A stretch of 64,000 nucleotides of DNA from the NCBI GenBank assembly GCA_964624875.1, contig CAZUZA010000004.1:1-64000 (forward strand), in the 5' to 3' direction. Position 1 is the first letter of the stretch, and every line of letters begins with the position of its first letter. The notes beneath the pieces are model-generated. The model was given only the letters and a program-made list of their open reading frames with translations. It was not told where the DNA came from and made no database searches. The position numbers and the translations under genes are program-made. The stretch is from Atopostipes sp964624875 (GTDB taxonomy: Bacteria > Bacillota > Bacilli > Lactobacillales > Carnobacteriaceae_A). Shown in pieces: positions 18,355 to 27,082 of this stretch.

Positions 18355-18513
18355 CCAATTCAATCATTCTATTTATACTGATTTTTCTCAGCTAAGAAAT
18401 AGTACCAAAAACCCTTTAAAATCGCAAGGTGAAATGCTTTTGTGCAAGTGTTCGATTTAACTTTCTTTCCGGTTCAAATCGATTAGCTATTTTGATAAAA
18501 TTTTACATAAAAA

Positions 18514-18546
18514 AGCACCAAGCCATCCAGTGAATGACTTGATACT
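18514..18546 (-). terminator. Terminator of the first sugar ABC transporter operon
   Basis: A stem of about 14 bp with G-T pairs, AGTATCAAGTCATTC / GATGGCTTGGTGCT on the minus strand, with a short loop and six T residues after it. The remainder of 18286-18591 is AT-rich without other recognisable features. Confidence 0.7.
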
Positions 18547-18591
18547 TTGAAGTAAAGGAGTGTTACCAGTCTTAAGCTTGTGCTGTTACAC

Positions 18592-18759
18592 TCAGACAAA
18601 TTTTCGATTATAATCCCATAGCATCAAGACGATGCCAGCAAGACCGATTAATTGTATCAATAAATAGCCTCTACCAACTGTTCGTTGCCCAAAAATAACT
18701 AGGCCTACAAACAAGATAAATACGATTATTTTAGCAAGAACTATCCATGTATTTTTCAT
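18592..18759 (-). CDS. DUF6903-like small membrane protein
   Basis: A 55-residue protein with two hydrophobic helices (KIIVFILFVGLVIFGQ and GYLLIQLIGLAGIVLML) and a C-terminal DYNRKF motif. Similar small proteins (I believe DUF6903) occur beside carbohydrate ABC permeases in Firmicutes; the function is unknown. The frame can start five codons earlier, but that ATG lies inside the GGGGGA ribosome site, so 18759 is the start. It is the last gene of the operon, 31 bases after the permease. Confidence 0.6.
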   Translation of the reverse strand: MKNTWIVLAKIIVFILFVGLVIFGQRTVGRGYLLIQLIGLAGIVLMLWDYNRKFV

Positions 18760-18790
18760 TCTGTATTCCCCCATTCATTTCCTAGTTATA

Positions 18791-19672
18791 TTAGCCTTTC
18801 ACTCCGCCAGCAGTCATACCTTCTGTCAATCGTTTCTGTACAAGCATATATAAGATTAACGTTGGTAGCATGACAATCACCATTCCGGCATACAAGCGTC
18901 CATAGTTCGCAGCTGATCGTTCCGCCGCCATCAAGTTATTTAACCCAACTGGCAACGTGTAGTTCCCACCAGGCATTAAAGTTAACGACAAGATATATTC
19001 ATTCCAAAAAGCCATGAAGTTGAATAATATCACCGTTACAATACTTGGACGTGCCATCGGAACCATCACGCTAAACATGGTTCGAAACGGACCTGCACCA
19101 TCAATGCTTGCAGCTTCTTCGAAGTCTCCTGGTAGGGTTTCGAAATAACTGCTTAATAATAATATCGTAAATGGTAACGAGGTTGCCGCATAAACAACAG
19201 CTAAAGCAAAGCGGTTGTTCAAGAAGAACCCACTGCCCGTGAATTCACGAATGACGCCATCCCAATCTAATAGCATTAAGAAAATTGGCACAACGATGTA
19301 ACTAATATTGACAAACATACCTGCTTGAATTAAGCTGCGTATAATTTTACGACCTTTGAAATCAAAGCGCGCTAAAACGTAAGATGCTGGTAAAGCCACC
19401 ACTAACAAAATGGCTAATGCTGTAAACGTAACGAATACCGAGTTCATAAAATATTGTCCCATGTTCGCTTCAAAGAATGCCTCGACAAAGTTTTGCCAAT
19501 AAAAGCCTTCTGGAAGTGTCCACGGACTACCGTAAAACTCATGATTTTCTCGAATCGAAGCAAGGAAAACCCAGGCTACTGGTACAAGAATAGAAATAGC
19601 TAACGAAATGAGCGCTACAGAAACAAATATTTTAAAGATTGTGTCAGTAGATAGTTTGTTTTTCTTATTCAT
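18791..19672 (-). CDS. Carbohydrate ABC transporter permease (MalG/LacG type)
   Basis: A 293-residue inner-membrane permease with six helices. The EAA loop EAASIDGAGPFRTMFSVMVPMARPS contacts the ATPase, and the C-terminus has the MTAGGVKG end typical of this family. It pairs with the permease gene directly upstream. No ATPase is in this operon, so the MsmX-like ATPase at 51482-52618 may serve it. The substrate is probably an oligosaccharide with GlcNAc or galactose, inferred from the GH20 and GH2 genes nearby. Confidence 0.9.
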   Translation of the reverse strand: MNKKNKLSTDTIFKIFVSVALISLAISILVPVAWVFLASIRENHEFYGSPWTLPEGFYWQNFVEAFFEANMGQYFMNSVFVTFTALAILLVVALPASYVLARFDFKGRKIIRSLIQAGMFVNISYIVVPIFLMLLDWDGVIREFTGSGFFLNNRFALAVVYAATSLPFTILLLSSYFETLPGDFEEAASIDGAGPFRTMFSVMVPMARPSIVTVILFNFMAFWNEYILSLTLMPGGNYTLPVGLNNLMAAERSAANYGRLYAGMVIVMLPTLILYMLVQKRLTEGMTAGGVKG

Positions 19673-19686
19673 TCATTTTCCTCCTT

Positions 19687-20571
19687 CTAAAATTCAAGTA
19701 CTTCACGCTTCGTTGCTCTATTTATAATAGAAGATAAAGCAAATGAGAAGATGAAGACAATAACTCCGATCGCCATTCCGTAACCATATGTTGAGTTCGT
19801 ATACGCTTGATCATACATATAGAATAGGAATACTTCAGACGAGCCATCTGGTCCTCCACCTGTCATAACTTGCACGAGTAGGAAACTTAAGTTCACCGTA
19901 CTTGTAATGAAGAAAGTCAATGTCGTACGAATATTATTCCAAATTAATGGTAACGTAATATCCTTAAATTGTTGGATTTTAGACGCTCCTTCAATCGAAG
20001 CTGCTTCATATAAACTCTCCGGAATATTCGTGATACTCGCCATATACATGACCATATAGTAACCAATAGCCTGCCAGATTAAGGAAGCGGCGATACTATA
20101 AATAACGATATTTTGATTCCCAAGCCACGATTGCTGTAAGTTTCCTAAACTCAAGGCGCCTAACACACCATCTAGTAACCCATTACCTGGTCGATAAATC
20201 GCTGAGAAAATACCTGCAATAACAACGATCGATAAAATATTTGGAATATAAAATACGACTCGATAGAAGGACTGTCCTTTTATTTTCTCACGTACTAAAA
20301 CAGATGCGAAAAAGATCGCTATAGCTAAAGTAACAATGGTCACAACCACAAGCAGTAGGATAGTATTTTGAAAGGATCGAATAAAATTCATATCATTCCA
20401 TAAAAACTTAAAATTACTAAAGCCTACAAATTCTTGGTTATTTGAAAACCCACCCCAACTAAAAAGCGACATCCGAAAAACTTCAAAAGTAGGTATCGCC
20501 ATAAATACTAAGATTAGAATGATTGCGGGAGTCACACACAACCAAACAAATCGGTTGTTTGTTCGTTTCAT
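19687..20571 (-). CDS. Carbohydrate ABC transporter permease (MalF/LacF type)
   Basis: A 294-residue six-helix permease with the EAA loop YEAASIEGASKIQQFKDITLP. It forms a heterodimer with the next gene, 14 bases downstream. It lies between the binding-protein gene and the second permease. An intra-operon hairpin upstream could lower its expression relative to the binding protein. Confidence 0.9.
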   Translation of the reverse strand: MKRTNNRFVWLCVTPAIILILVFMAIPTFEVFRMSLFSWGGFSNNQEFVGFSNFKFLWNDMNFIRSFQNTILLLVVVTIVTLAIAIFFASVLVREKIKGQSFYRVVFYIPNILSIVVIAGIFSAIYRPGNGLLDGVLGALSLGNLQQSWLGNQNIVIYSIAASLIWQAIGYYMVMYMASITNIPESLYEAASIEGASKIQQFKDITLPLIWNNIRTTLTFFITSTVNLSFLLVQVMTGGGPDGSSEVFLFYMYDQAYTNSTYGYGMAIGVIVFIFSFALSSIINRATKREVLEF

Positions 20572-20593
20572 ATTCTTTCTCTCCTTTAAAAGA

Positions 20594-20622
20594 AACGGTA
20601 AACGAGCTATCCGTTCACCGTT
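20594..20622 (-). promoter_or_regulatory. Intra-operon hairpin after the binding-protein gene
   Basis: AACGGTAAACG (20594-20604) pairs with CGTTCACCGTT (20612-20622) with one mismatch. No strong T-run follows. Such hairpins between binding-protein and permease genes often protect the upstream mRNA or reduce read-through. Confidence 0.5.
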
Positions 20623-20660
20623 CGAAAAATGTAATCTATTTAGAATTTAAATTGCTAAGC

Positions 20661-22019
20661 TTAAGGTAATGCTGAACGTAATTGGTCACTTGCTTCTTCA
20701 ACACGTGCTTGCCAGTCTTCAACAGTTAACGTACCGTTCGCAACACTATCCACACCTAAGTAAAGTGAGTCTGAAATGCTGACACCTGGTACTGGCGTTG
20801 TTGATGCAAAGCCACCCATTGCTGGTAAAGCACCTTGCTCGTCATAAATCGCGTAGAATGTTTGGTTGTCTCCATCGAGCATATCCACACTGTTGTTGAT
20901 TGGTTGGATTGCTCCAGCATCCGCAAAGATTTTTGCTGCTTCATCTGAATACATATACGTTACAAACTCTTTACCAGCATCAACGTTTTCTGCTGCTGAA
21001 GGTACCCAAATTTGCTCAAAGAATGTGAACGCATAACGGTCGCCGCCTTCTTCAAATGCTGGGATTGACATTAAGTCCCACTGGAAGCCATCTGTACGAG
21101 GTGCATCTGCCATTTCACCAGCTACCCAAGTACCGTTTGGCATAAAGATTGCTTCGCCATCTAATACTAACTGCTGGTTTTGTGTAAAGTCTTGTGGGTT
21201 CGCATTTGAAACCGTGTTTGGATGTAAGTAATTTGTTAACTCTTCAACCGTTTCAAATACTAATGTGGCTTCATCCGATTCCCAAATACCATCTTCATAC
21301 GTCATCGCACTATTGTAAAACTCAGGTCCACCAGATGCATATAACATGGATCCTAATAATGTATCAAAGTAACCAGCTACGGGATAAGTGAATAATGAAA
21401 TGCCCTCACCTTCAGCATCCTCTCCTAAAGCAAACATATCATCCCAAGTTTCTGGAAGTTCCCAGCCATGTTCTTCTAATAAAGTAGAATTGTAGAATAG
21501 TCCCGTTGGTGAATAGAACATAGGCATTAAATAAGTTTCTCCATCACCATAAGGATTTGTTACCAATGTGTCTGTAAACCCGTCCATCAATTTATCAGAA
21601 ACCGTTACATCTTCACCATAAACGTTCATGTCTAGAACATCCGATAAGCTCTCTAGACCATTTTCACGAATAAGTGTTTCTGTCAGTCCTTCTTGACGAC
21701 CAGTTGCTAATAAGACAACATCTGGATAATCACCAGCCTGCATGTTCGGACGAATCACTTCTTCAAGGTTTGAAGCCTGTGTCAATTCAATCGTCACATT
21801 CTCATTTGCCGCTTCATACGCTACAGCAATATCTTGCCAAACTTCTGCACCATAAGCTGATTCTAATGCAGCCACTTTCAACGTAACTGGATCGGACGTT
21901 GGTTCTTCTGCCGTCTCATCACCATCAGCTGGCTCTTCTGTATCTCCATCCATTCCACACGCGCTTAGCAATAATCCAATAGATGTTAAACCTAGTAGCC
22001 ATTTTCTCTTATCTAACAT
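20661..22019 (-). CDS. Sugar ABC transporter substrate-binding lipoprotein
   Basis: A 452-residue family 1 solute-binding protein. The signal peptide ends in the lipobox LLSAC with Cys21, followed by an acidic, Thr/Glu-rich linker. NLEEVIRPNMQAGDYPDVVLL and YFDTLLGSMLYASGGPEFYN match sugar-binding proteins of the MsmE/GanP kind. It is the first gene of the operon, which includes two permeases and a small membrane protein, and is divergent from an AraC regulator. The exact sugar is unknown. Confidence 0.9.
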   Translation of the reverse strand: MLDKRKWLLGLTSIGLLLSACGMDGDTEEPADGDETAEEPTSDPVTLKVAALESAYGAEVWQDIAVAYEAANENVTIELTQASNLEEVIRPNMQAGDYPDVVLLATGRQEGLTETLIRENGLESLSDVLDMNVYGEDVTVSDKLMDGFTDTLVTNPYGDGETYLMPMFYSPTGLFYNSTLLEEHGWELPETWDDMFALGEDAEGEGISLFTYPVAGYFDTLLGSMLYASGGPEFYNSAMTYEDGIWESDEATLVFETVEELTNYLHPNTVSNANPQDFTQNQQLVLDGEAIFMPNGTWVAGEMADAPRTDGFQWDLMSIPAFEEGGDRYAFTFFEQIWVPSAAENVDAGKEFVTYMYSDEAAKIFADAGAIQPINNSVDMLDGDNQTFYAIYDEQGALPAMGGFASTTPVPGVSISDSLYLGVDSVANGTLTVEDWQARVEEASDQLRSALP

Positions 22020-22199
22020 TGTGACACTCCCCTTTTCTGTTTTTCTTCTTTGTGAATATGTACGACAAACATCACACTTTCCCTTATCGACTCACCACTT
22101 TCATCATCTTTTTCTTTCTTTGTGAAATGTTTGTATGACATCCTATTTCAGTAAATCTAAAAGAGAACTTTAAAATATATCATTTTTTCTTTCTCTATC

Positions 22200-22229
22200 A
22201 TTATGTTACTATATATAAAACGCTTTCAA
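22200..22229 (-). promoter_or_regulatory. Promoter of the sugar-binding-protein operon with overlapping cre-like site
   Basis: On the minus strand TTGAAA (22224-22229) and CATAAT (22200-22205) are 18 bases apart. The cre-like sequence TGAAAGCGTTTTAT (22215-22228) overlaps the -35 and matches 12 of 14 consensus positions, which suggests repression by CcpA. The transcript would have a leader of about 170 bases. The rest of 22020-22327 holds the start region of the divergent AraC gene and no other clear element. Confidence 0.55.
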
Positions 22230-22327
22230 AACTGGTTATTTTGCTTTATATTTTAGGTTTCTTGCTTTTTTGGGTGCGTTTTCTTTAGGTATTTTACAAA
22301 TATATTAGAGGTTGGTGAGATAATCAT

Positions 22328-23173
22328 TTGGCGAATTTAACTTTTAAAATTAAGAAGGAACTCACTGAAAGACCTGTAAAGTTATTATATGTTGCCCATT
22401 CAAAATATGATGCAGTGGAATGGCACAGTAAGTTACACAGTCATCACTTTACAGAATTGTTTTATATTAAAAGTGGAAGTGGTCGTTTTATATTTGAAGA
22501 TCGCTCGGAACCTATATCTGCAGGGGATTTTGTCATTATAAATCCCAATGTATTACACACAGAAATCTCTTCAGAAGAAAATCTTCTTGAATATATCGCA
22601 GTTGGTTTTGAAGGATTTTCATTCAATCAAACGACGGAGAATAAGAATCGTTCGAGTGTTTTTATTCATTCCAATGAGCATGATTTAACGACTTCATTGC
22701 TCGATACAATGGTCGAAGAATGCCAGAATAAAAATAAGCATTACGAGATTTATTGCCAAAATTTATTAGAAGTCTTGCTTATTTATTTGATCCGTCAAGG
22801 CGAATATACATTGAAGGAAACGAAAGGCAAACAAATCAATGAACATATTTTTGCAGTCAAAATACATCTCGAAGAACACTTTAAAGAAGATTTAACACTT
22901 GAGGAATTATCGGAAGTCAGTCACATGAGTAAATACTATATGGCCCACACTTTTAAAGAAGCCTTTGGGATTTCTCCAATCGAATATTTAAATAATATTC
23001 GCATAAACGAAGCCTGTATTTTACTTGAAACAACGAATTTCTCCATCGCAGAAATTTCAGACTTTATCGGCTTCTCTTCGCAATCCTATTTTTCGCAATC
23101 ATTTAAGACGAAATTAAAAATTACACCGTCTAAATATCGATCCGTTAAGAAAGAAAAAATTACCAATAAATAA
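22328..23173 (+). CDS. AraC-family regulator with cupin sensor domain
   Basis: About 281 residues. An N-terminal cupin-like sugar-binding domain (HSHHFTELFYIKSGSGRFIFE, then GDFVIINPNVLHTEIS) precedes two HTH motifs: LEELSEVSHMSKYYMAHTFKEAFGISP and IAEISDFIGFSSQSYFSQSFK. It is divergent from the ABC transporter operon and probably activates it. The start is TTG with GGTGAG nine bases upstream; no ATG fits the conserved N-terminus. Confidence 0.85.
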   Translation: MANLTFKIKKELTERPVKLLYVAHSKYDAVEWHSKLHSHHFTELFYIKSGSGRFIFEDRSEPISAGDFVIINPNVLHTEISSEENLLEYIAVGFEGFSFNQTTENKNRSSVFIHSNEHDLTTSLLDTMVEECQNKNKHYEIYCQNLLEVLLIYLIRQGEYTLKETKGKQINEHIFAVKIHLEEHFKEDLTLEELSEVSHMSKYYMAHTFKEAFGISPIEYLNNIRINEACILLETTNFSIAEISDFIGFSSQSYFSQSFKTKLKITPSKYRSVKKEKITNK

Positions 23174-23183
23174 TGAATATGAC

Positions 23184-23212
23184 ACAGCCATCATTTTTTT
23201 GATGGCTGTTTT
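23184..23212 (+). terminator. Terminator of the AraC gene
   Basis: Perfect stem ACAGCCATC / GATGGCTGT followed by TTTT, eight bases after the stop region. Confidence 0.85.
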
Positions 23213-23243
23213 GCTTTCGCCATTTTCTACATTTGAGTAAAAC

Positions 23244-23279
23244 AAAAATCTCAAGCTGACTTTACAGCTTGAGATTTTT
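23244..23279. terminator. Bidirectional terminator before the GH20 gene end
   Basis: Perfect 15-bp stem AAAAATCTCAAGCTG / CAGCTTGAGATTTTT with a six-base loop. It mainly ends the minus-strand GH20 transcript. Confidence 0.88.
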
Positions 23280-23313
23280 ATCATCTATCTATATTAAGGA
23301 CTTGCTCTGGAAA

Positions 23314-25203
23314 TTATAAGCCGGATAAGCGTCCTGTTGTTACGATATCTTTGTAGAAGCCAAAGCCAACTTGTCCATCCACATCACCATGAGGCGAACT
23401 GTATGGGATTTTCTCTTCTTCTAATTCAGCAATAATATCTGTTTGACCTTCCAAGTAATCACTTAAAATATCAACCGTCGATTTCATACGTGCGATTGTT
23501 CCCCCATAACGAATATCAATTGACTCCCAACCAAATGGCTTGTTGTGTGTCATCCATGCTTTACGGTGTGCCAGACGTAACTTCTCCGTTGCATCGACTA
23601 AACCTTTCGCTACTTCTAATACTTCCTGTAAAGCCACTTTGTCTTCTTTGTCATAAGCGTCTTTAGCATGTAAACCAAATTCTGCTTTCTCACTTAGGAC
23701 AACGGCTAATTGGTGATAGAACTCAAAGATTGGGTTTAATGATTTTTTGGCATCCACTAAGTCTTTAATTTCATTCGCTAAGTCTGCATAGTGTTTGTTT
23801 AATTCTAAACCTTCAATGTTTTTGTCAAAGCGTCCTAATAAAGGATCTTGGTATAAAAGAATCTTTGATGTTGCTGATGTGTTTAAGTTATTTTCAGAAA
23901 CACCTGGTGTTTCATCAAATTTCGTTAATTGCATAAATTTCTCTAATGAATAACCTGTGTTGTACTCAAACTCTGCAGCCATTGCATCTTCATCTACTTC
24001 ACTACGGTATGATAAGTCAGCGAATAATTGTAGACCTGGTAATTGTGAGAAGATTGGCGTCTCACTACCGTCGTCACCCCACATGGTGGCAAAGACTTCT
24101 TTTAGGCCATTTTCTTTTGCACTTGCTAAACCTGGTTTCGTTGTTTCAAATGTTTTACCATAGTTGGGTGCCATCCCATTCCATGTCCAGATTCCACCTG
24201 CAAAAATGACTTTCTTGTCCATCGCTAAGTGATTTTTAAACATAGTGTCATAGAAACCTTTATCCTCGTGGTAGTAGTCCCAATAAACCATATCAATATC
24301 TGGAATATCATCAATAACTTCTTGTGGAATATTACTTTCTAAATCATAGTAATCACCTGTTACTGAACCGAAACGGTAGAACATGTCACTCCACATCATT
24401 GGCTCTAAATGATATTTATCTGTAATTTTTACAACTTCTTCTAAATGCTCATTCATGATTTCAAAGTTGTCGCGAATACCATGTTTTTGTTCATAAACGC
24501 CACGACCTAAACCGAATGTTTCGTCCATACCCACGTGAATTTTATTCGTACGGAAAATATTTGAAACAGTTCGAATTAAATCTTCAATAAATTCATATGT
24601 TTTTGGCTCACCAACAAGTAAAATATCGTGTGTATCACGAATTTCTTTAGCGACACCATATTGTAAAGCTGTTGCTAAGTGACCTAATGTTTGAATACAT
24701 GGAACCATTTCAATACCTAATGCAAATGCATAGTCATCTAAAGCACGTAATTCTTCTTCTGTATAGCGACCACGTAAATAACCAAAGTAAGGACGTTCTT
24801 TTACTTCGTACGTATCCTCTGTATATAACATCACTTGGTTTAGACCAATTTTAGCCATAAAGTTTAATAACTCTTTCATTCCATCAACACTTAAAACTGC
24901 GTTTCTAGAAGCATCTACCATAACTCCTGTACGGTCGAAGTAAGCTTTTTCTGTAATATCAAATGATTTCCCTTTTTCTGCGTGGAATAACCATAAGTTT
25001 AATAAACGGTAAAATGTTGTTGGGTTTGTATATTCAATAACCCCTTTGTCTCCGTCAAAACGGATCGCTAATTCGTCTGAATCTGCATTTTGAATCACTT
25101 CAACTGGAATACCTGCGTCATCTTCTTGTAAATTGAAAGATTCTGCCACTAACTCTAATCCTGGTCTTAAATCTGAAATGTCATTTTTAAAAAATAATTT
25201 CAT
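23314..25203 (-). CDS. Intracellular GH20 beta-N-acetylhexosaminidase
   Basis: A 629-residue exo-enzyme that removes terminal beta-GlcNAc or beta-GalNAc. The GH20 barrel carries the catalytic Asp-Glu pair (Asp227-Glu228) in HVGMDETFGLG, with YFDRTGVMVDASRN at the start of the barrel. No signal peptide is present (MKLFFKNDISDLRPG), so it should act in the cytoplasm on imported oligosaccharides. Size and layout resemble the intracellular GH20C of Streptococcus pneumoniae. Start ATG follows AGGAGGA. A cre-like site lies in its leader. It is transcribed alone. Confidence 0.9.
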   Translation of the reverse strand: MKLFFKNDISDLRPGLELVAESFNLQEDDAGIPVEVIQNADSDELAIRFDGDKGVIEYTNPTTFYRLLNLWLFHAEKGKSFDITEKAYFDRTGVMVDASRNAVLSVDGMKELLNFMAKIGLNQVMLYTEDTYEVKERPYFGYLRGRYTEEELRALDDYAFALGIEMVPCIQTLGHLATALQYGVAKEIRDTHDILLVGEPKTYEFIEDLIRTVSNIFRTNKIHVGMDETFGLGRGVYEQKHGIRDNFEIMNEHLEEVVKITDKYHLEPMMWSDMFYRFGSVTGDYYDLESNIPQEVIDDIPDIDMVYWDYYHEDKGFYDTMFKNHLAMDKKVIFAGGIWTWNGMAPNYGKTFETTKPGLASAKENGLKEVFATMWGDDGSETPIFSQLPGLQLFADLSYRSEVDEDAMAAEFEYNTGYSLEKFMQLTKFDETPGVSENNLNTSATSKILLYQDPLLGRFDKNIEGLELNKHYADLANEIKDLVDAKKSLNPIFEFYHQLAVVLSEKAEFGLHAKDAYDKEDKVALQEVLEVAKGLVDATEKLRLAHRKAWMTHNKPFGWESIDIRYGGTIARMKSTVDILSDYLEGQTDIIAELEEEKIPYSSPHGDVDGQVGFGFYKDIVTTGRLSGL

Positions 25204-25228
25204 TCTAATTTGTCCTCCTGTTTATTTA

Positions 25229-25276
25229 AAATATCGCTTACATTTTAATCTTATCGTTAGACTTTTATAATTACAA
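25229..25276 (-). promoter_or_regulatory. Candidate promoter and cre-like site of the GH20 gene
   Basis: On the minus strand TTGTAA (25271-25276) and TAAGAT (25248-25253) are 17 bases apart. TGTAAGCGATATTT (25229-25242), just downstream, matches cre at 12 of 14 positions. The cre placement after the -10 fits roadblock-type catabolite repression. Confidence 0.5.
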
Positions 25277-25371
25277 ACTTATCATCGAATTCTCTTCATT
25301 TAGAAACTACTTTCTAAAATCCAAACATTTTCTTCCTTCTCATCTACCACAACTTTCATAGGCTATTTGTT

Positions 25372-25956
25372 TTAATTTAAATATTTTTCAATATCAGCAT
25401 CCGTTATTTCACGAAGAACGCGACAAGGACTCCCAACAGCAACCACGTTTGCAGGTATATCTTTCGTGACGACACTCCCTGCTCCGATCACTGAGTTTTC
25501 ACCAATTGTGACACCTGGCATAATAATCACACCAGCACCAAGCCAAACGTTTCTTTCAATATGTATAGGTAAATTATATTGCAACCCTTTTTCACGCAGG
25601 GATGGTTCAAGTGGATGTGTGCCAGATGAGATGACCACGTTTGGTCCCATCATGACATTATCGCCCACATAAATATGTGTATCATCCACAAGCGTTAAGT
25701 TGAAATTCACATAGACATTGTCACCAAAATGCGTGTGATATCCACCCCAATTTGCATGTAGAGGTGGTTCGATATAGCAATTTTCACCAATTTCAGCAAA
25801 CATTTCTTTTAACAAAGCTTGTCGCTTTTCCCCCTCTTTAGGTCGGGTATGATTAAAGTCATATAGCATTTCTAAATGCTTATTCTGCGCCTCTTGTAAG
25901 TCAAATTCACTCGGATCATAGATTTCACCTGAGTGTAATTTATCTTGATGAACCAT
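25372..25956 (-). CDS. Galactoside/maltose O-acetyltransferase
   Basis: A 194-residue left-handed beta-helix enzyme that acetylates sugars with acetyl-CoA. An N-terminal Mac domain (LEMLYDFNHTRPKEGEKRQALLKEMF) is followed by hexapeptide repeats: NVVISSGTHPLEPSLR with the catalytic His, and IMPGVTIGENSVIGAGSVVTKDI. Such LacA/Maa proteins are often found with beta-galactosidases. Its promoter carries the same operator as the agaS and oxidoreductase operons, which ties it to the amino-sugar regulon. Confidence 0.88.
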   Translation of the reverse strand: MVHQDKLHSGEIYDPSEFDLQEAQNKHLEMLYDFNHTRPKEGEKRQALLKEMFAEIGENCYIEPPLHANWGGYHTHFGDNVYVNFNLTLVDDTHIYVGDNVMMGPNVVISSGTHPLEPSLREKGLQYNLPIHIERNVWLGAGVIIMPGVTIGENSVIGAGSVVTKDIPANVVAVGSPCRVLREITDADIEKYLN

Positions 25957-26000
25957 TTTATGTTCCTTCCTTTTAAAAATTGAGCTTTTTAAAACCCTTT

Positions 26001-26064
26001 CGTGGTTACTACCAGTTTCTCACGTCATTATAAAGTCACACGATCATTTTTACAAGCGTTTTCA
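26001..26064 (-). promoter_or_regulatory. Acetyltransferase promoter with cre-like site and dre-like operator
   Basis: On the minus strand TTGTAA (26050-26055) and TATAAT (26027-26032) are 17 bases apart. A cre-like site TGAAAACGCTTGTA (26051-26064) covers the -35. The operator 26001-26016 reads CGTGGTTACTACCAGT on the plus strand and lies just downstream of the -10. It shares 15 identical bases, TGGTTACTACCAGTT, with the site before agaS. The pattern resembles GntR-family NagR/DasR sites (TGGT-N4-ACCA). Confidence 0.75.
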
Positions 26065-26099
26065 CAAAAGGTTCAAAATAAACCATTTTATATTGTCAC

Positions 26100-26954
26100 T
26101 TATTCTTCCTCATAATCGATATCTTTATATTTTTCTCGGAACTTCGTTGGACTTAATTGATATCGATTTTTAAAGGCTTTTGAAAACTGTAATTGGTCCA
26201 TATAACCCACGCTTTCCGCAATAAGATAAATCGGATTTTTTGTTTGCTGCAATGCTTTTCGGGCTTGATCCATTCGGTAGTCCAGTAAAAATTGATGTGG
26301 TGACATATCGTAAGCTTCTTTAAAGGTCCGGTATAAATAGCTCCGATTGATTCCGATGTAATCGGCAATTTCTTGAATCGTTATCGGATACATATAGTTA
26401 TTATAAATATAGTCAAAAGCAATTTTGGCATAGTCTTGAATCTCATCGGGCTGGTTTAAGTCATCTTCCACCGATAAAGTGAACTCTTGTGTTAAATGAT
26501 GCAGTAATTGATAGACCTGTCCTAAATACCAAGTATCACTTAAACGATTTGGCTGTACCGCTAATGTCTCATCGCAAATCGCTTTGAGGATTTTCACGCT
26601 CTCCGCACCCTTTTCAAAAGTCAACACAACATTTTGCAATAACTTTGTGTTGTCTAAATGATGCGTTAAATAGTGTCCACTGAGCCCTACCCAATAGTTT
26701 TTCCATGGACTATTTTTATCTGCCGTGTATTTTACAGAGATTCCCTTGCGAATAATAAAGCCATCCCCAGCTTTCAAATGGTATTTTTTACCATCTACTT
26801 CATAGGTTCCACGGCCTTTATCGACATAATGCAAGATGAAGTTTTGGTAAGCAACGTACTGAAAGCCCTCATCTGGTTCAAATAGTTGAATCCCTACTTC
26901 GTTAATTGCGACCTCTTGGTACTTGTGGTCAAAATGTTGCCATAAATCACGCAT
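26100..26954 (-). CDS. AraC-family regulator divergent from lacZ
   Basis: About 284 residues. An N-terminal AraC-type ligand domain (NFILHYVDKGRGTYEVDGKKYHLKAGDGFIIR) precedes two HTH motifs, IQEIADYIGINRSYLYRTFKEAYDMSP and IYLIAESVGYMDQLQFSKAFKNRYQLSP. This looks like an RafR/MsmR-type sugar activator. The frame opens at 26999, but AGGAGG lies inside that extension nine bases before ATG 26954, so the shorter start is chosen. The divergent lacZ promoter has a good -10 and no -35, as expected for an activator target. Confidence 0.88.
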   Translation of the reverse strand: MRDLWQHFDHKYQEVAINEVGIQLFEPDEGFQYVAYQNFILHYVDKGRGTYEVDGKKYHLKAGDGFIIRKGISVKYTADKNSPWKNYWVGLSGHYLTHHLDNTKLLQNVVLTFEKGAESVKILKAICDETLAVQPNRLSDTWYLGQVYQLLHHLTQEFTLSVEDDLNQPDEIQDYAKIAFDYIYNNYMYPITIQEIADYIGINRSYLYRTFKEAYDMSPHQFLLDYRMDQARKALQQTKNPIYLIAESVGYMDQLQFSKAFKNRYQLSPTKFREKYKDIDYEEE

Positions 26955-27029
26955 ATCTCCATACCTCCTAGGAAACATTTTACCATACATATGTCTCATT
27001 AAAACATATATATTCTGAAATGCATTGAG

Positions 27030-27035
27030 TATAAT
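27030..27035 (+). promoter_or_regulatory. -10 box of the first lacZ gene without recognisable -35
   Basis: A perfect TATAAT is present, but the -35 position (27007-27012) reads TATATA. This suggests activator dependence, plausibly on the divergent AraC protein. Confidence 0.5.
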
Positions 27036-27082
27036 AGATTAAGAATACGGTTTCAAAAATATTTTTTGGAGGAAAGATAAAA

